A stretch of 64,000 bases of DNA from Datisca glomerata. Its lineage: Eukaryota; Streptophyta; Magnoliopsida; Cucurbitales; Datiscaceae. Made by a program: the position numbers and the translations under genes. The notes under the pieces are model-generated. The model saw only the letters and a list, made by a program, of their open reading frames with translations. It searched no databases and had not been told where the DNA came from. This document shows positions 12,891-24,950 of the stretch, piece by piece. The stretch is taken from NCBI GenBank assembly GCA_003255025.1, contig QANY01009091.1:124001-188000 (forward strand), in the 5' to 3' direction. Each line of letters begins with the position of its first letter. Position 1 is the first letter of the stretch.

Positions 12891-13417
12891 TCAATGAATC
12901 ATTCAGGTGTGAACCTAATCTTGTTGACTGGAGATCCCAAGATCTATGTTCAATAGGCAAATTGATAGGAATGATTCAAGTAACACTTAAAGAAACTTTA
13001 TTTCTTCTCATTCTTATGATGTAACAAAAATGTGTTGTATGTTGACGATAAAGGATATACTTAGTATTTAATGACGCTGATATCTTGCATGCAAGAGGGG
13101 TAGAGACAGAATACTCTTAATCATCGTCACCTATATGAGAGTAGAATTGGGGTCGCTTCTACGAGAGAGTGCAAGACTCAATCTCTCTAAAGCTCATGAG
13201 ACATGATATATGTTCAGAATCAAAATGAACATATGAACTCAAAACTATTGAGATGAGTTGAGTGTGAGATTTATTGACTTGATTTATTTTGGAGGAAGGA
13301 TAGTTTAAGAATGTTATTCTCTATTCTTCAAGTTCAAGTCCAAAAGACATCTTTCGTGAGGCAAAACTCATATGTTTCTTTCTCCTAATATCATTGTCTG
13401 TCTAGGATATTTTCATT

Positions 13418-14022
13418 CATATGGGGGATTGTTGGAGCTAATTGAACTAGAAGTTTTATTAAGTACAACTAAGCTAAGTGTAAGTGTGTGAATGAAAATT
13501 AAAAAAAAGGGCAATGTGAGTAGAAAATCTAGTCTGTCACATGTCAAGTGGAGCAACTTCACCTAGAAACTGCCACTTCGTGCTTTGAGTGAAATAGTGG
13601 AGAGGTGGTTTTTCAACAAGGGAAAAATCACCTCTCTCCCTCTCAAATCGTCGCTACCTATTTATTCAAAAGGTGTGGGCATTTTAGTTCATGTTTTTTT
13701 GGCGTCTAAAAAGAGTAGAGAGAAAGAATTTTCGTCCAATTTCTTAAGCCCAATTTTCTGTCAATTTTTCGTGAGTCTAAAGGAGAAAGAAATATTGTTC
13801 GGGTTCCGTGAGGCTTGAAGTATTCGTTTGCTACGTTTTCGATCACGGTGATTGTATCCTACAGAGACGTTCACCGTAGTCTCCAAACAAATTGTGGATG
13901 GTGAAAATTTATCTTTCAGATATTGTTTCAACAAGCTTCTACCGATTTAATTTGAAAATTTTTTGTATGTAATTTTTTATTTAATTATTTTGTAATCGTT
14001 GTGTTATAATTTAATCCAAGCA
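13418..14022 (+). repeat. Polypurine tract and 3' LTR of element A
   Basis: ATATGGGGGAT (to 13429) is followed by TGTTGGAGCTAATTG, the standard junction between a Copia polypurine tract and its 3' LTR. The LTR would run from 13430 to about 14022, where AATCCAAGCA resembles a decayed CCAACA end. The right border is inferred only. 12891-13417 is the untranslated tail of the element, with two similar GGAGATCCCAAGATCTA stretches. Confidence 0.6.
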
Positions 14023-14533
14023 TTTTTTATTATTATTGATATACGGTTCCAATATGAGATAGCCTAGCTTCATGTACATTACTCACTTTAAAAAAGTTTG
14101 ATTTTAACCCCAATTAACCACCCCACCACCAAATCCCAGTTTCAACTCCACCCGCGGCCTGGTCCCCAACTCTCCTCATTTCACCCCCTTTTCTTGAAAG
14201 CTCATGTAGTTGAAGACGCCGAGACAGGTGAACCATCCCTTTTCTGCAGGCTTTTTCTTTGTTGAGTTGACACTTCTGTGACCTGGGTTTCCGATTGCGT
14301 TCTGTAGTTCTGAGGAAAAGTACCGAATTATTGGAAGATCTCGAATGAAGTTGCTCTGGTAATTGCTTGCGAAGAAGGATAAAGCCCAAACCAATTGAGT
14401 TGACCGAACAGCTGGCGAGGAGGCAGGAAAGAGGAGGAGGCAGGAAAGAGGAGGAGGAGGAGAAGACGCATAGAGGAGGCGTACTTTCTTCGGAAGAGAG
14501 ACGCACATCGCGGCAAGAATTTCTTGCTCAAGA
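14023..14533 (+). promoter_or_regulatory. Upstream region and untranslated first exon of the HAL3-like gene
   Basis: Gene-poor sequence between the Copia nest and the HAL3-like gene. From about 14400 to 14470 it holds a purine tract with a direct repeat (AGGAGGCAGGAAAGAGGAGG occurs twice). A good splice donor (AGA|GTAAGA, GT at 14534) pairs with an acceptor at 14792-14793, three bases before the start codon. This suggests a 260-bp intron in the 5' leader. No convincing TATA box was found. Open frames on the other strand here are low-complexity artefacts. Confidence 0.45.
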
Positions 14534-14796
14534 GTAAGATTTATTCCTCTTCCTTCTCATTTCGTTCTTTTCTCTCTCCTCAATTTATCTCTCTCTCTGC
14601 TAAATCTCCCCCTTCTTTCGAAGCGTGCATCAACCCCGCCTTCAGCTTGGATCTAAAGCGAGACGCTTTAACTGCGCCTCAGTTAATTTGACTTGCTTTA
14701 GACACACTGTGGCGCAGTGGTGGGGATTTCCCTCGCTTTGAATTTTCTTGGAATTCTTGTAGTTCTAGAAAAATGACTGAATGTCTTCAATAGGTT

Positions 14797-16731
14797 ATGG
14801 CACACATAGAATCTGTCAGTGCAGAACGGCAGCTGATGCAAGTCAATATCGCACCTAGGAGACCCCGGATTTTACTTGCTGCTAGTGGGAGTGTTGCTTC
14901 GATAAAGTTTGGTAACCTATGCCATTCTTTTGCTGAATGGGCTGAGGTAAGAGCAGTAGTTACACTGGCCTCGTTACATTTCATTGACCGAGCATCACTT
15001 CCTAGGGATATGCCCCTTTACACCGATGAGGATGAATGGTCCAATTGGAATAAAATTGGTGACCCTGTGCTCCACATCGAGCTTCGTCGGTGGGCTGATA
15101 TAATGGTTATTGCCCCACTTTCTGCAAATACTCTTGGCAAGGTAATATAAAAGGTCAATTTCTAGATCAAAAAATTCTTCTATTATTTTAGCTGCTATGT
15201 AAATGATGTAGTAATGTGGTGAGTAAACAAGCAGTGTTGAAAAATGTGGATCAATAGAGAATGGGGCAGAAGAATCTTAGTTGGAAAATCAATTAGACAA
15301 GATCTGTTAAAAGTGATGTGATCCTTTTTTCTTAATCCCAGGAAGTCTAAGTGATTGCTCACAGAAACAGCGAGAAATGGTGGGTAGTACTAGTAACTAG
15401 GAAGCCTTCACTAAGATGATGGTGGCAATAGTGTAGGCCAGGTTTGTACAGTGTCAGAATCTGAAAAAAAGGTTTCCTCTGCCATTCCTTCGAAGTGATG
15501 GAATCTTTACTGATGAACCAAAAGAAACCTCAAAGGAATATACTAATTCGACTTGTTTTCATCTCATTAAGATTAGAATGCAGGTCCCGGTCTTATAAAA
15601 GATGCAGGTCTCATGTAGTATAGTTGTATCGAGGGATGTTTTTTTTGGGACATGGAGCAGAATTGGATTGATTTGATTCTTTATTCCGTTTTTGTTTCGT
15701 TTTACATTGTGATATATCGTGCTCTTCCTTTTACTGTAAACCAAATTTATATCTATATCAATCCCTTTTGTTTCTCAACCCAACCCCACCGGATTGGGTG
15801 AATACACCATGTAACCTAGACAACGTATCTGGCATTTTTAGTAGGTGCTCCTCTGATTAACAATGTTTTGGTTGCCTAGTGCCTACACTAAAATCGTGAT
15901 CCTAGTAAACCTCCTAAAAAGTTGGATTTAATTAACTGCCAGGGTTTAAACTAAGCAACTTCGATGAAATATTTAGAATAGATCACCATCTAGCCTGCTA
16001 AGTGTTGCATGCCACTTTATAAGAATACTGTCACTCTGGTGTATGTTTATTCTGTATCCCTACATCTATTTTACAGAAATGTATCCCTGCATTTTTTTAT
16101 AGGACTGTATCCCTACATTTGACGAGTTGGTTGAGTTGCAAATGACTGGCACCTAACCTTTTAATGTTCAAGCTTCTTTGGTATTAGACATAAAAGTAAT
16201 ATAGAATGTACGACTGTCATTGTCTTACATGTGTATTATCAGTGTTGCATTCATGCTAGTTGAATTAGGAACCTCTTATAATCCATAAGCCATTTGACTG
16301 GTTGAGGTACCTGTTTTTTTTTTTTTTGGTGTCTGGTTGAGGTAACCCGCTATCCCCATATATTTTGGTTGATTCTTATCAGAAAAAGCTTCCTCCTTTA
16401 AAATCTTATTTTAATCATGTGATCTACTTTATTCCAGATCGCGGGGGGATTGTGTGACAATCTGCTCACTTGCATTGTGCGAGCATGGGATTATAACAAG
16501 CCAATATTTGTTGCGCCAGCAATGAATACATTCATGTGGAAGAATCCTTTCACAGAGCGTCATATGATGTTAATTGATGAGCTTGGAATTACACTCATAC
16601 CACCTGTGACAAAGAGACTGGCATGTGGGGATTATGGAAATGGCGCAATGGCTGAACCCTCCCTCATCTTCTCTACTGTGAGACTCTTCTTCGAGACACG
16701 AATGCAACATAATATTGGTACCATACGGTAA
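14797..16731 (+). CDS. HAL3: Phosphopantothenoylcysteine decarboxylase (HAL3-like), two coding exons
   Basis: Exons 14797-15141 and 16438-16731, joined in phase 0 across a 1296-bp GT-AG intron, give 212 residues (Arabidopsis HAL3a is 209). The enzyme is a flavoprotein that decarboxylates phosphopantothenoylcysteine to phosphopantetheine in coenzyme A synthesis. Plant HAL3 proteins are also linked to salt tolerance and growth. Visible hallmarks: LLAASGSVASIKFGNL (flavin fold), the catalytic His93 in VLHIELRRWAD, IAPLSANTLGK, the PAMNT motif (142-146) and the clamp ACGDYGNGAMAEPS with the conserved Cys178. The start matches the family N-terminus, and all catalytic residues are present, so the gene is probably functional. 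A 5'-leader intron is likely. Copia element A ends less than 800 bp upstream. Confidence 0.95.
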
Positions 16732-18562
16732 TTAGTGTCGTAAAGAATTTCATAATGGGAGGTGATGGAAGAAGTAAACTGATTTGGCTCACATAGCTTG
16801 GAGTAGTAGTTTCTTGTGTCTGTTGAACCCTGTATAAAGGTAATTGATTTTATGCCTATTGCCTGTAGTGTTCATACTGTAAAGGAAGTAGCATCATTGA
16901 GTTCTCTTAAGGTAACATCTTTTTACTTATGGTTCTGGAAGTCATGTGGCTGACCATAGCTAGATTGCTATATGCTGATTTGCTGATTAAATGAATGCCT
17001 TAGTTCAGGGAATTGCATGAAATGCCAATTTGTACTATTAGCTTACTATGATTTTTGCAAATGCCTCAGAATGTTAGTTGCATTTTTTTATGTTTTATGC
17101 AGCAGAAGAAAATGTGCTCACTTGAATCTGAGGAGGCCTATACCAATCTAATCCACCTCGTTTTGCTGCAAAATAATCTGATAACCTGACTATACATTCT
17201 TTAGTTTTTATATTAAGAGAAATATTTTTATATGGGTTTCATTAGAATTATTTTTTCGGGTCCTATTAAGGTACTCGTACGGTGCCATAATGGTAGGTAC
17301 ATCTGTACCTTATTTGATGTAGATTTTTTTGAAACTTTATTTGATGTACATTGTTCTTCAAAATAAGGTACATTTATTCATATTTGCAATTGTATAGGGA
17401 TGTTAAAAATTAAAAAAAATTAAAAATAATTTGTCTATTCCCTTAACAGTTTGGTACCATGCCTAATTTGACAGTCCCGCGTGTTAAATCATCGTGTCTG
17501 CCATTAGTTGCCAACGGTAAACAACCCCTCCATTTATTCTGTATTTTATTTTACGTTCAATGTACTTTAGAATTTTCTTAATTTTTCGGTGGTAATAATG
17601 AGATTGCTTCTCCTTGACAAAAGAAAAGAAGAGAATGTATCTTGAGTTTTGACAAGTTTACAGTTGGTGCTACCTTTTAATTTGCAATAAATATATCGAA
17701 TAAATGAGAGTGGTGAAGCTATTAAACATCATTGGAGTGTGGAGAAACCATTATTTTGCGGAGAAAAAATATGAGATAGAGAAGGATATTAATGTTTTTT
17801 TTTGTTTGCCAAGAGAAAGATATTAACGTTAACCAATCATACATTCAGATAGGTAGATGAATATTAAAGAAACTTCACCAAATGTGCCACAAATAATTAA
17901 TGAAAGGACAATTTTTTCCTCTCTTTCTTCCATGTTTCACAGCAAACAGTTGGTGCGAGAAGTTGCTCAATTTAAGACCCCAACTGCTTCAACTACTTCA
18001 GATCACTTGGTCAGTAAATTTGGTCTCGAAGTAGTTTGAATCAAAGCAATCTGTTCCAAATCTCTTTCCCTCCAATTAAGGATGGGTTTTGCTTCTTTTA
18101 AGCTGAATATAGCACATTCTTTCTAAATTATTTTGGTAATGTTGGAAAACAATCCAACGGTATACATTGATTGAAATCTTTTAAATCAACTTCTTGGTCG
18201 ATTAAAAAGGCAAGTAACAGTAAAAGTGTAGTTTTCTAAAGTATGCGTGTGTGATTTGATCGATTGTGTCAACCCCAATTCTCATCAAGAAAAATAATTA
18301 TAAGACCTTAATTCTTTCCAAAAAACTAAATACTTTTGGTACACTTTTTCTTGCTCTTTAATATAAAAATCTTAATCATAATTTTCATGATCTTTGTTGC
18401 TGGCTAAATGCTAACCAAACAAATCCTTAGTCTTTCCTGAGCATTAAAACCCATAGTGGGAGACCATATCTGCCTCTTTAACTTGAGAAGTACATAAACC
18501 ATACAAATCATACACTTAATTGGCAGAAAAACCTCAAAATTTAGCTTTGTAGCTTAGAGAAA
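16732..18562. other. Intergenic region between HAL3-like and GDSL genes
   Basis: Includes the HAL3-like 3' UTR and the upstream region of the GDSL gene. An inverted repeat GTACCTTATTT / AAATAAGGTAC lies at 17305-17371. A 60-codon open frame at 17857-18039 has no recognisable features. I see no gene. Confidence 0.6.
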
Positions 18563-20015
18563 ATGGTGACTACCATCACTGCCTACTTGATCCTGGCCTG
18601 TGCTTTGTTTTCAGCTTATATCACTGCAACTGAGCCACACCCACAAGGGAAACAACATCCCTTTAAGAATATCTATGCCTTTGGAGATTCATTCACAGAC
18701 ACAGGCAACACAAGGTCAGTGAGTGGCCCTAGTGGTTTTGGCCATGTCTCCAATCTACCTTATGGCATTACCTATTTTCACCACTCCACTAACCGATACT
18801 CGGACGGAAGGCTAGTCATTGACTTCGTCGCTCAAACGTTGTCGTTGCCATTTTTGCCGCCTTACCAATACTTGAAGGGAAAAAATGCATCTAATGGAGT
18901 CAACTTCGCAGTTGCTGGTGCCACAGCTATAGATCATTCATTCTTTGTCACTAACAACCTTAGTCTTGATATTACTCCTCAGTCTATCCAAACTCAGCTC
19001 CTTTGGTTTAATACATTCTTGGAGAGTCAAGGGTGTAAAGGGGCAGAGTCAGATTGCAAACGTGTATTTGATGATGCATTGTTCTGGGTTGGTGAAATTG
19101 GAGTGAATGATTATGCATATAGTGTCGGTTCTTCTATCTCTGATGACACTATTAGAAAGCTTGCTGTTTCTAGTGTTGCAGGGTTTCTGCAGGTAATGAC
19201 CCTTCTTTCACCACGACTTTGGATAAATGACCCAAATGAAAATCACTTCGAAAAAAAATAACCAATATTTTTAAAATTCAGAATTTTAACCTATTTTCCA
19301 TGTGAAAAGATGTGCTTTATCATTCTCGAAGGATACAAGGAGTACCGTTTACATATTCAAGACCGAGATAGAGATGTCTTTCCATAGGACAAAACTGGTT
19401 AGAATTCTGATTTTCAAAAGAGGTCATCTTTTACAATCTCCTCATTTAACTATCTTGAGATTTACTATGTGCAGCAAATGTAACTGGGTTGATTGAAAGA
19501 ATCAATTTTTAACATGCTTTTCGTTTATGTTTCAGTCATTGCTGAAAAAGGGTGCAAAATATGTGGTGGTTCAAGGGCTTCCAACGACAGGGTGCCTGCC
19601 ATTAGCAATGCTACTGGCACCAGTAGATGACAGAGATGATATCGGGTGTGTGAAGAGTGTAAACAATCAAAGCTACACTCACAATCTTGTCCTCCAAGCC
19701 AAGTTAGAAGAGCTGAGGAAGCAATTTCCACAAGTTACCATCATTTACGCTGATTATTGGAATGCTTACCGTACAGTCATGAAAAATCCAAGCCAGTATG
19801 GCTTCAAAGAGTCTTTCAAAGCCTGTTGTGGGTCAGGCGAACCGTACAATTTCGATGTGTTTTCCGTGTGCGGTACTCCCTCTGCCACAGCCTGCAAAAA
19901 CCCATCTCAGTATATTAACTGGGACGGAGTTCATCTTACTGAAGCTATGTATAAGGTAGTTTCTGATATGTTCATCCAAGGTGGATTTACTAGTCCACCC
20001 TTCAGTTCCTTCTGA
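18563..20015 (+). CDS. GDSL esterase/lipase (SGNH hydrolase, At3g48460-like), two exons
   Basis: Exons 18563-19192 and 19536-20015 join in phase 0 across a 343-bp GT-AG intron, giving 369 residues, normal for plant GDSL enzymes. The first ~22 residues are hydrophobic, ending near ITATEP, and look like a signal peptide, so secretion or a wall location is likely. SGNH blocks: I, FGDSFTDTGN with nucleophile Ser43; III, GVND with Asn182; V, DGVHLTEAMY with Asp340 and His343. VNFAVAGAT lies where block II is expected. The sequence strongly resembles Arabidopsis At3g48460 by memory, with shared stretches such as NWDGVHLTEAMY and ADYWNAYR. Substrate unknown. No damage is seen. It runs divergently away from HAL3 and converges with the RING gene at 20376. 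Confidence 0.95.
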
Positions 20016-20375
20016 TAACCCTGCTTAATATGCTTGTAGGTTTGCTAGTATTTCCTGGCTTTGTAATGTCAGCTAATGAGAAGTAGTTTAACGGAAGTTA
20101 TAACGGAATAATGTACGTGTTTTCGTCTCAGATATGTAATAATCGACCAATTATGCTTCAAACCAAAATCTGATGACAACAGAAAAGAATGGCAAAACCT
20201 GATACTTGAAGAATAGATTCTGATATATAATTCAGTCTGTAAATCAGAACAATTACATTATTCTCCACAATTAGAAGTAAGGATGAAATATACGACGTGA
20301 AAACATTGCCAGACTCAGAATTTTTCAGATGGTCCGCAATGTTCTCTCTGTACAATGTTCCTACTATCAGTTAGA

Positions 20376-20966
20376 TTAGAATAAGTATTCGTAATACATT
20401 ATAAATAACGCGTCGGGAATATCTTTAGGTAAGTTGTTAATGAAAAGATAGAACCGTAACATATCTTCCTTCAGCACCGTTCGAGTGTCAACCACATCAC
20501 GACTACATGTCAAAACCCATAAGTCTCCCGAGCTCACTCTCTTTATACTTCCCCGACAAAACGGGCAAGACTCTGATCTCATGTTCCTATTAACATAAGA
20601 GGAAATGAGCGTAAATAATTTGGAACTGTCTCTATTATTTCGTGTATAGAAAATGAGAAATGGAGGAATGAGGGACTTCATTATACCAGTCGCGGTAGCA
20701 ATTGATGCACATAGCATGACAGCAGTTCGGCAACACCATTTTTGTACAAAGCTCCAAACAGATCCCGCATTCATCTTCTGTATCCAAGTCCGAATTTGAG
20801 ATTTTCCGTTTGTCCTCTAGTTGCTTTCTGCCAACCATGTCTAAGCTTAAATCCTCCTCGAGGATGTCATCAAGCTCTGATGAATCGCAATGAAGACGCT
20901 GAAGCGATGGCAATATGATTGCTGCTTGTTCAGATGAAGTTAAAATAGATGAAGCAGGATAGATGC

Positions 20967-21006
<40 letters not shown>

Positions 21007-22992
21007 TATAGCAGATGATAATGACGGATTATCTTTTGTCCACTATACATCTTAATCAGCAAGTCTACATAATACTAATCATGTAATACTAGTACATCAG
21101 TTCTATATAATCTTTAATCGTGTATTTTTCTCGACGCTAACCAAATTATAATTACTAAAATCAATCTAGTTACTTAAATAACTACTTCACTATGAAAATA
21201 CAACTATAAGATCCGATTTCCAAAAGTAAAAAGAAACAACCAGAAACATCCAGTCAGTATCAGTAATCCCTGCAAATTACGTGCGAAAACCAAAAGTTAA
21301 TAGATTTCACAATAACTCGTCTCAATTTTTCATGGCATTGTCTGAAGCACCTTCGTCTCAGTTCAAATTAAACAGTTTGAGGAAATAAATACAGTTAAAA
21401 TTATATCTGCAGGCAAATGGAAAAAAAAGAAAAGAAAAAGAAAAACTTATGAAAGTTGATATGCATATGACACAGTCAATATATGTAAGTTTGTATATGT
21501 GTTTTGTGTATGTATAATGTATCTTTCAAGTTTAATAGCCTTTTTTAATCAGAAATGATGATAAAGTCTTTCACAAACAATAAGAGATAGTTCAAAATTC
21601 ACATACCATAGAATTCATCGATGTTCGCTTTCCTTCCACATGAAACATTTGGCCGCCCATCTGATCGCACCTGAAGACGATATATTTACCCACTCTCAGA
21701 GGAGGCATAAAAAACAAACCATTTAGTTTTGGAAAAAAAAAAGATGATGGATTAAGAAACCAACCTTGTATACAACTATATGGACAAGGCTAAAATATCT
21801 CGAAAATATACATGAACATGAGCAATCCATCCATTGAAGCAAGAATAGAAGAATTGGTGCCAAGTGATTACAAACTAATTTCATTTGAAGAAAGGCACCA
21901 CCTTTGCTTCTCGGAATCGAAGCTGCACTGGATGCACAACAAAGTTCAAAACTTAAGTCTAGAGGCAATGGTGAAATGAATTTAAAAGGTGCAGTACAGA
22001 CGAACTAAAATCATATTATCAGTAGCGTGAAGAGCTGCATATTACATTGCTGATTATAGAAATCAATAATCAAACAACAGTAAGTGACTGATACTACAAT
22101 AGACGTTTTACGAGTCGTAGATACATGACATAATTCAGCTCTGCACAGCAATCAGTTATAATCCTTGAAGATACTAAATTAGAAATTATCCATAAAAACA
22201 TTAAAACCTTGTAAAAGATTTTGGTTAAAAGGTTAAACGTTGAAAATAACAAAATAATGTACAAATATACGAGGAGCATTACCCAGGTATTACAAATTCA
22301 AGTAAGCAAGTAGCTAACAGCCAGACAGGCAAAGTAAGCAAGCACTGCTCCTACCTCTATCAATTCTCGAAAACAGTCATAGGGAGTTCCCAATTCTTTT
22401 GCAGGCTGATCAAACTCAGAACACTCTATGCTTCTTGCTTACCAGAACTTTTCACTATGCCTCTTGATACAAGAACTTTTCACAAAACTTCTAACTATAC
22501 AGTTAAAATCTTGTGAAATTGGGATGAAAGACTCAAATTATTCCACCATACTAAAACAGCTTAACATTTCTTGCATACCCAAATTCATTTAGTGATATGA
22601 TCTTTTGATTCTTTTCTCCAAATTGTTGACACTCCTAAACCCATAAATAAAACATAAATTTGTCAACATTTTCGTATTTTTTACAAGCATGTTGCCAAAT
22701 CTGGGTTGTCCAGACTACAGAGTATGAATGAAAGTCAACCATGAAATTGAAAGGAAGAAACATGAAAAAGAACCCATAATGTCAAAAGCTCATGTCTCAG
22801 TTTCAGAAAATCAAAATTACCACAATCAAACAAGCCCACCAACAGGATAAAAAATTCAAAGAGAAATTGACACGCAAAAAACGCAGAGAGAGAGAGAGCT
22901 TACAGTATATTGGCATGCTGAATATCAGCCTCAAGCACTTTTAGAGAGTCTTGACAAGAAGGTCTGGCAGCAAGCTGCTGATAATAACCCAA

Positions 22993-22995
<3 letters not shown>
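20376..22995 (-). CDS. RING-type E3 ubiquitin ligase, AIRP2-like, five exons
   Basis: Exons, read on the minus strand: 22995-22904, 21927-21765, 21670-21607, 20921-20687 and 20586-20376. All use GT-AG borders and frames match, giving 254 residues. A C3HC4 RING lies at 158-195 (C158, C161, C173, H175, C178, C181, C192, C195). CPFCRGSIKRVSSGDLW follows, the signature of Arabidopsis AIRP2 and its relatives, cytosolic E3 ligases acting in ABA and drought responses. The N-terminus DSLKVLEADIQHAN and LLFLLQWMDC also fit the family. The C-terminus (NNLPKDIPDALFIMYYEYLF) diverges from AIRP2 as I remember it. The 200-base gap to the GDSL stop indicates tail-to-tail genes. (GA)n tracts occur in the leader and introns. 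Confidence 0.88.
20971..21002. repeat. (GA)n microsatellite in intron 3 of the AIRP2-like gene
   Basis: Sixteen GA units on the + strand, 49 bases upstream (on the gene's strand) of the exon 4 acceptor, where it reads as a (CT)n pyrimidine tract. A shorter (AG)7 lies at 22885-22898 just past the exon 1 donor. Confidence 0.95.

Positions 22996-23038
<43 letters not shown>
22996..23038. repeat. (CT)n microsatellite directly before the AIRP2-like start codon
   Basis: About 21 CT units on the + strand. On the gene's strand it is (AG)n ending one base before the ATG, so it lies in the 5' leader or the proximal promoter. Confidence 0.95.
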
Positions 23039-23041
<3 letters not shown>

Positions 23042-23506
23042 GACAGACACACAACCTGCAACTGTTCCGTTGCTATAAAAATATGAAAATTTGCCAGAAA
23101 TAAATAAAACCCAGAAGAAAGAAGAACAAGGAAAAAGTCTTAGCAGCGAAAAGGTCTTTTGAAGTTTAGACAGATAACCAAGAACCTACTCTCCGATTCT
23201 CCGTCAAACACCATTATAAATTTTAAGAGAATAATACAAAAGAAAAAGATTTTGTCCTTCTCTCCTGTGATTTTGTAAAGTTTTTGAATTCTTTTTAGAA
23301 GAGTACTTATTATTTGAAAACACAAATTCAAAACTTGTTTGATGATTTTTGCTTATCCAGTATAAATAATTGAAATTTGATTACTTTGACTTTTATAATC
23401 TTCTAATTTGACTGACAAATTGCTTTGGTTCGAGTAGTTGCGAGTAGGTGATTATGATTTCTTCTACATCTCTAAGCCATCACGAGGTAGGTTAAGCCAT
23501 GAGATA
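23039..23506. other. Upstream region of the AIRP2-like gene
   Basis: AT-rich sequence that should contain the 5' leader and promoter of the RING gene (minus strand). I see no further gene. Confidence 0.4.
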
Positions 23507-24509
23507 GGTTTGTAAGCAGTTCGGTTCGGTTTAAATTATTATATTAAATTGAACTGTAACTGTGATTTTTGAATTATCAAAACCGAACAATATATGTAAA
23601 CTGAACCGAATCGATCTGTGAAAAATAAAGGAAACCGAAAAGAACCGGACCGAACCGGCAGATTAACAGAAACTTACAGGAAAACTTCAGATCATCCAAA
23701 TCTTAGAAAAAATAAAGATGAAGAAGTTTTTAATCTTATACATCCAGATCAAATATCACAGATAAAAGCTAGAAAATTAAAGCCCTAAAATAAAGGATAA
23801 AACTTTCTAAAAAAACAGAATATATAATAAGTAATTTGAAAAAAAAAATCTCTCATTCTACCAGATCTGGATGAGATGCACACAACTCCAGTGTGGGTTC
23901 CACTCAGATCTAAAAGATTTGAACACAAAATCTTCGTCGGTTGTGTAGTGTTGGTCGCCGCTGGCCACAAAAGTTCATCAATGATGGGATATTTAAGAGA
24001 GAAGAGGGAGTATATACAAGATAGAGACGATCGAGAGAGACGATGGACAGAGAAAAAACGAGATGGAGAGAGATCAATGGAGACTTTAGTAAGATAGACA
24101 AGAGATGAGGGTCTGAGTCTGAAAAAGAGAGAGAAACTGCGGACATTTAGAAAGTTAAAGCTATTTAAACTTAAAGTCTAGGGTTTTAAAGGTTGAAGAG
24201 TTAAAAAATAAAAAATAATGGGAATAGGTTGGGGATGAGATCAAACTCATGTGCTGCCACATATAAGAAGACTTATCTAACAAAGCGTCTACCACTAATT
24301 TAGTAATTATTTGTACCTTTTTAAATATATATTGGCGCGGTTCGATTCCTAGCGGTTTTAATCTCTTATAACTGCAAACCGAACCGCAAATTACGATTTT
24401 TCTATATCTTGAACCGATGAAAATTTGAATAATATGATAACCGACCGAACCGTTGCGGTTCGGTTCGGTTCAATTTATTTTGGTCGGTTTTTTTGTTTTG
24501 CTTACACCC
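23507..24509. mobile_element. Candidate hAT-like non-autonomous element
   Basis: A ~1 kb segment with imperfect inverted ends: GGTTTGTAAGCA on the left and the reverse complement of AGGGTGTAAGCA on the right. Within ~150 bp of each end are many GGTTCGGTT / AACCGAACC motifs in both orientations, a typical subterminal arrangement for hAT-type elements. The interior encodes nothing recognisable. I could not find a convincing 8-bp target duplication, so the borders and family are uncertain. Confidence 0.5.
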
Positions 24510-24574
24510 TTAATGGGAGGATGATTAATTTATGAATAATTTATACAAGGCTTCATTATAAAATATTAATTAAA

Positions 24575-24576
<2 letters not shown>

Positions 24577-24646
<70 letters not shown>
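24577..24646. repeat. (TAA)n microsatellite
   Basis: About 23 uninterrupted TAA/ATA units, between the hAT-like element and the MULE. Confidence 0.95.
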
Positions 24647-24648
<2 letters not shown>

Positions 24649-24844
24649 CTTTTCAAATATACATAAAAATGCTCGTGTTAATTGGACCAACCAATTGTTG
24701 TCTTTTAGTACGAGTAGTACCTTATAGCATAGGGCTGTTGACCAATGAATGAATTGTGTCGCTTTATATATTCGTGGGGCTGGAAAACCTCTACTTTCCG
24801 CTCATTTTTTGTATTTTAAAAGCTATAAATGAAAGTTAACGTCA

Positions 24845-24853
24845 ATTTTATTT
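24845..24853. repeat. MULE target-site duplication (left; right copy 30445-30453)
   Basis: ATTTTATTT occurs directly outside both ends of the MULE, at 24845-24853 and 30445-30453. The match is 9 of 9, the characteristic duplication length for Mutator-like elements. Confidence 0.85.
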
Positions 24854-24950
24854 AGGTTATTTACATAAATATATCATTTTCATTTTTTTAAAAATTTTTA
24901 TATTCTTTTCTAAAAATTAAAAATTTTATATTCATGGTCAATTATTATCA
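24854..24950. repeat. MULE left terminal inverted repeat
   Basis: Pairs with the reverse complement of 30350-30444 over about 95 bp. Shared blocks include AGGTTATTT-CATAAATATATC, TTTTTATA-TC-TTTTC and CTAAAAATTTTATA. Identity by eye is roughly three quarters. Confidence 0.8.

Larger units (their letters stand above)
1..14022 (+). mobile_element. Copia LTR retrotransposon A (5' end outside the window, split by element B)
   Basis: Remains of a Ty1/copia element reading rightward. Its pol pieces appear in order: GAG-pre-integrase and integrase (37-1175), reverse transcriptase (1833-2497) and, after the 9.7 kb element B, the end of RT and RNase H (12201-12890). An untranslated tail, a polypurine tract and a 3' LTR follow. 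The 5' LTR and gag lie before the window. Many stops and frameshifts show it is dead. Removing element B and one copy of its target duplication brings the two RT halves together, apart from a one-base frame difference near 2485. The right border (14022) is tentative because no second LTR is available for comparison. Confidence 0.85.

Noticed and set aside
14114..14531. Three overlapping antisense open frames upstream of the HAL3-like gene
   Set aside because: They arise from the purine-rich leader. They show no conserved motif and overlap each other in different frames.
17857..18039. 60-codon open frame between HAL3-like and GDSL genes
   Set aside because: Short, no recognised motif, and no splice or start context to support it.
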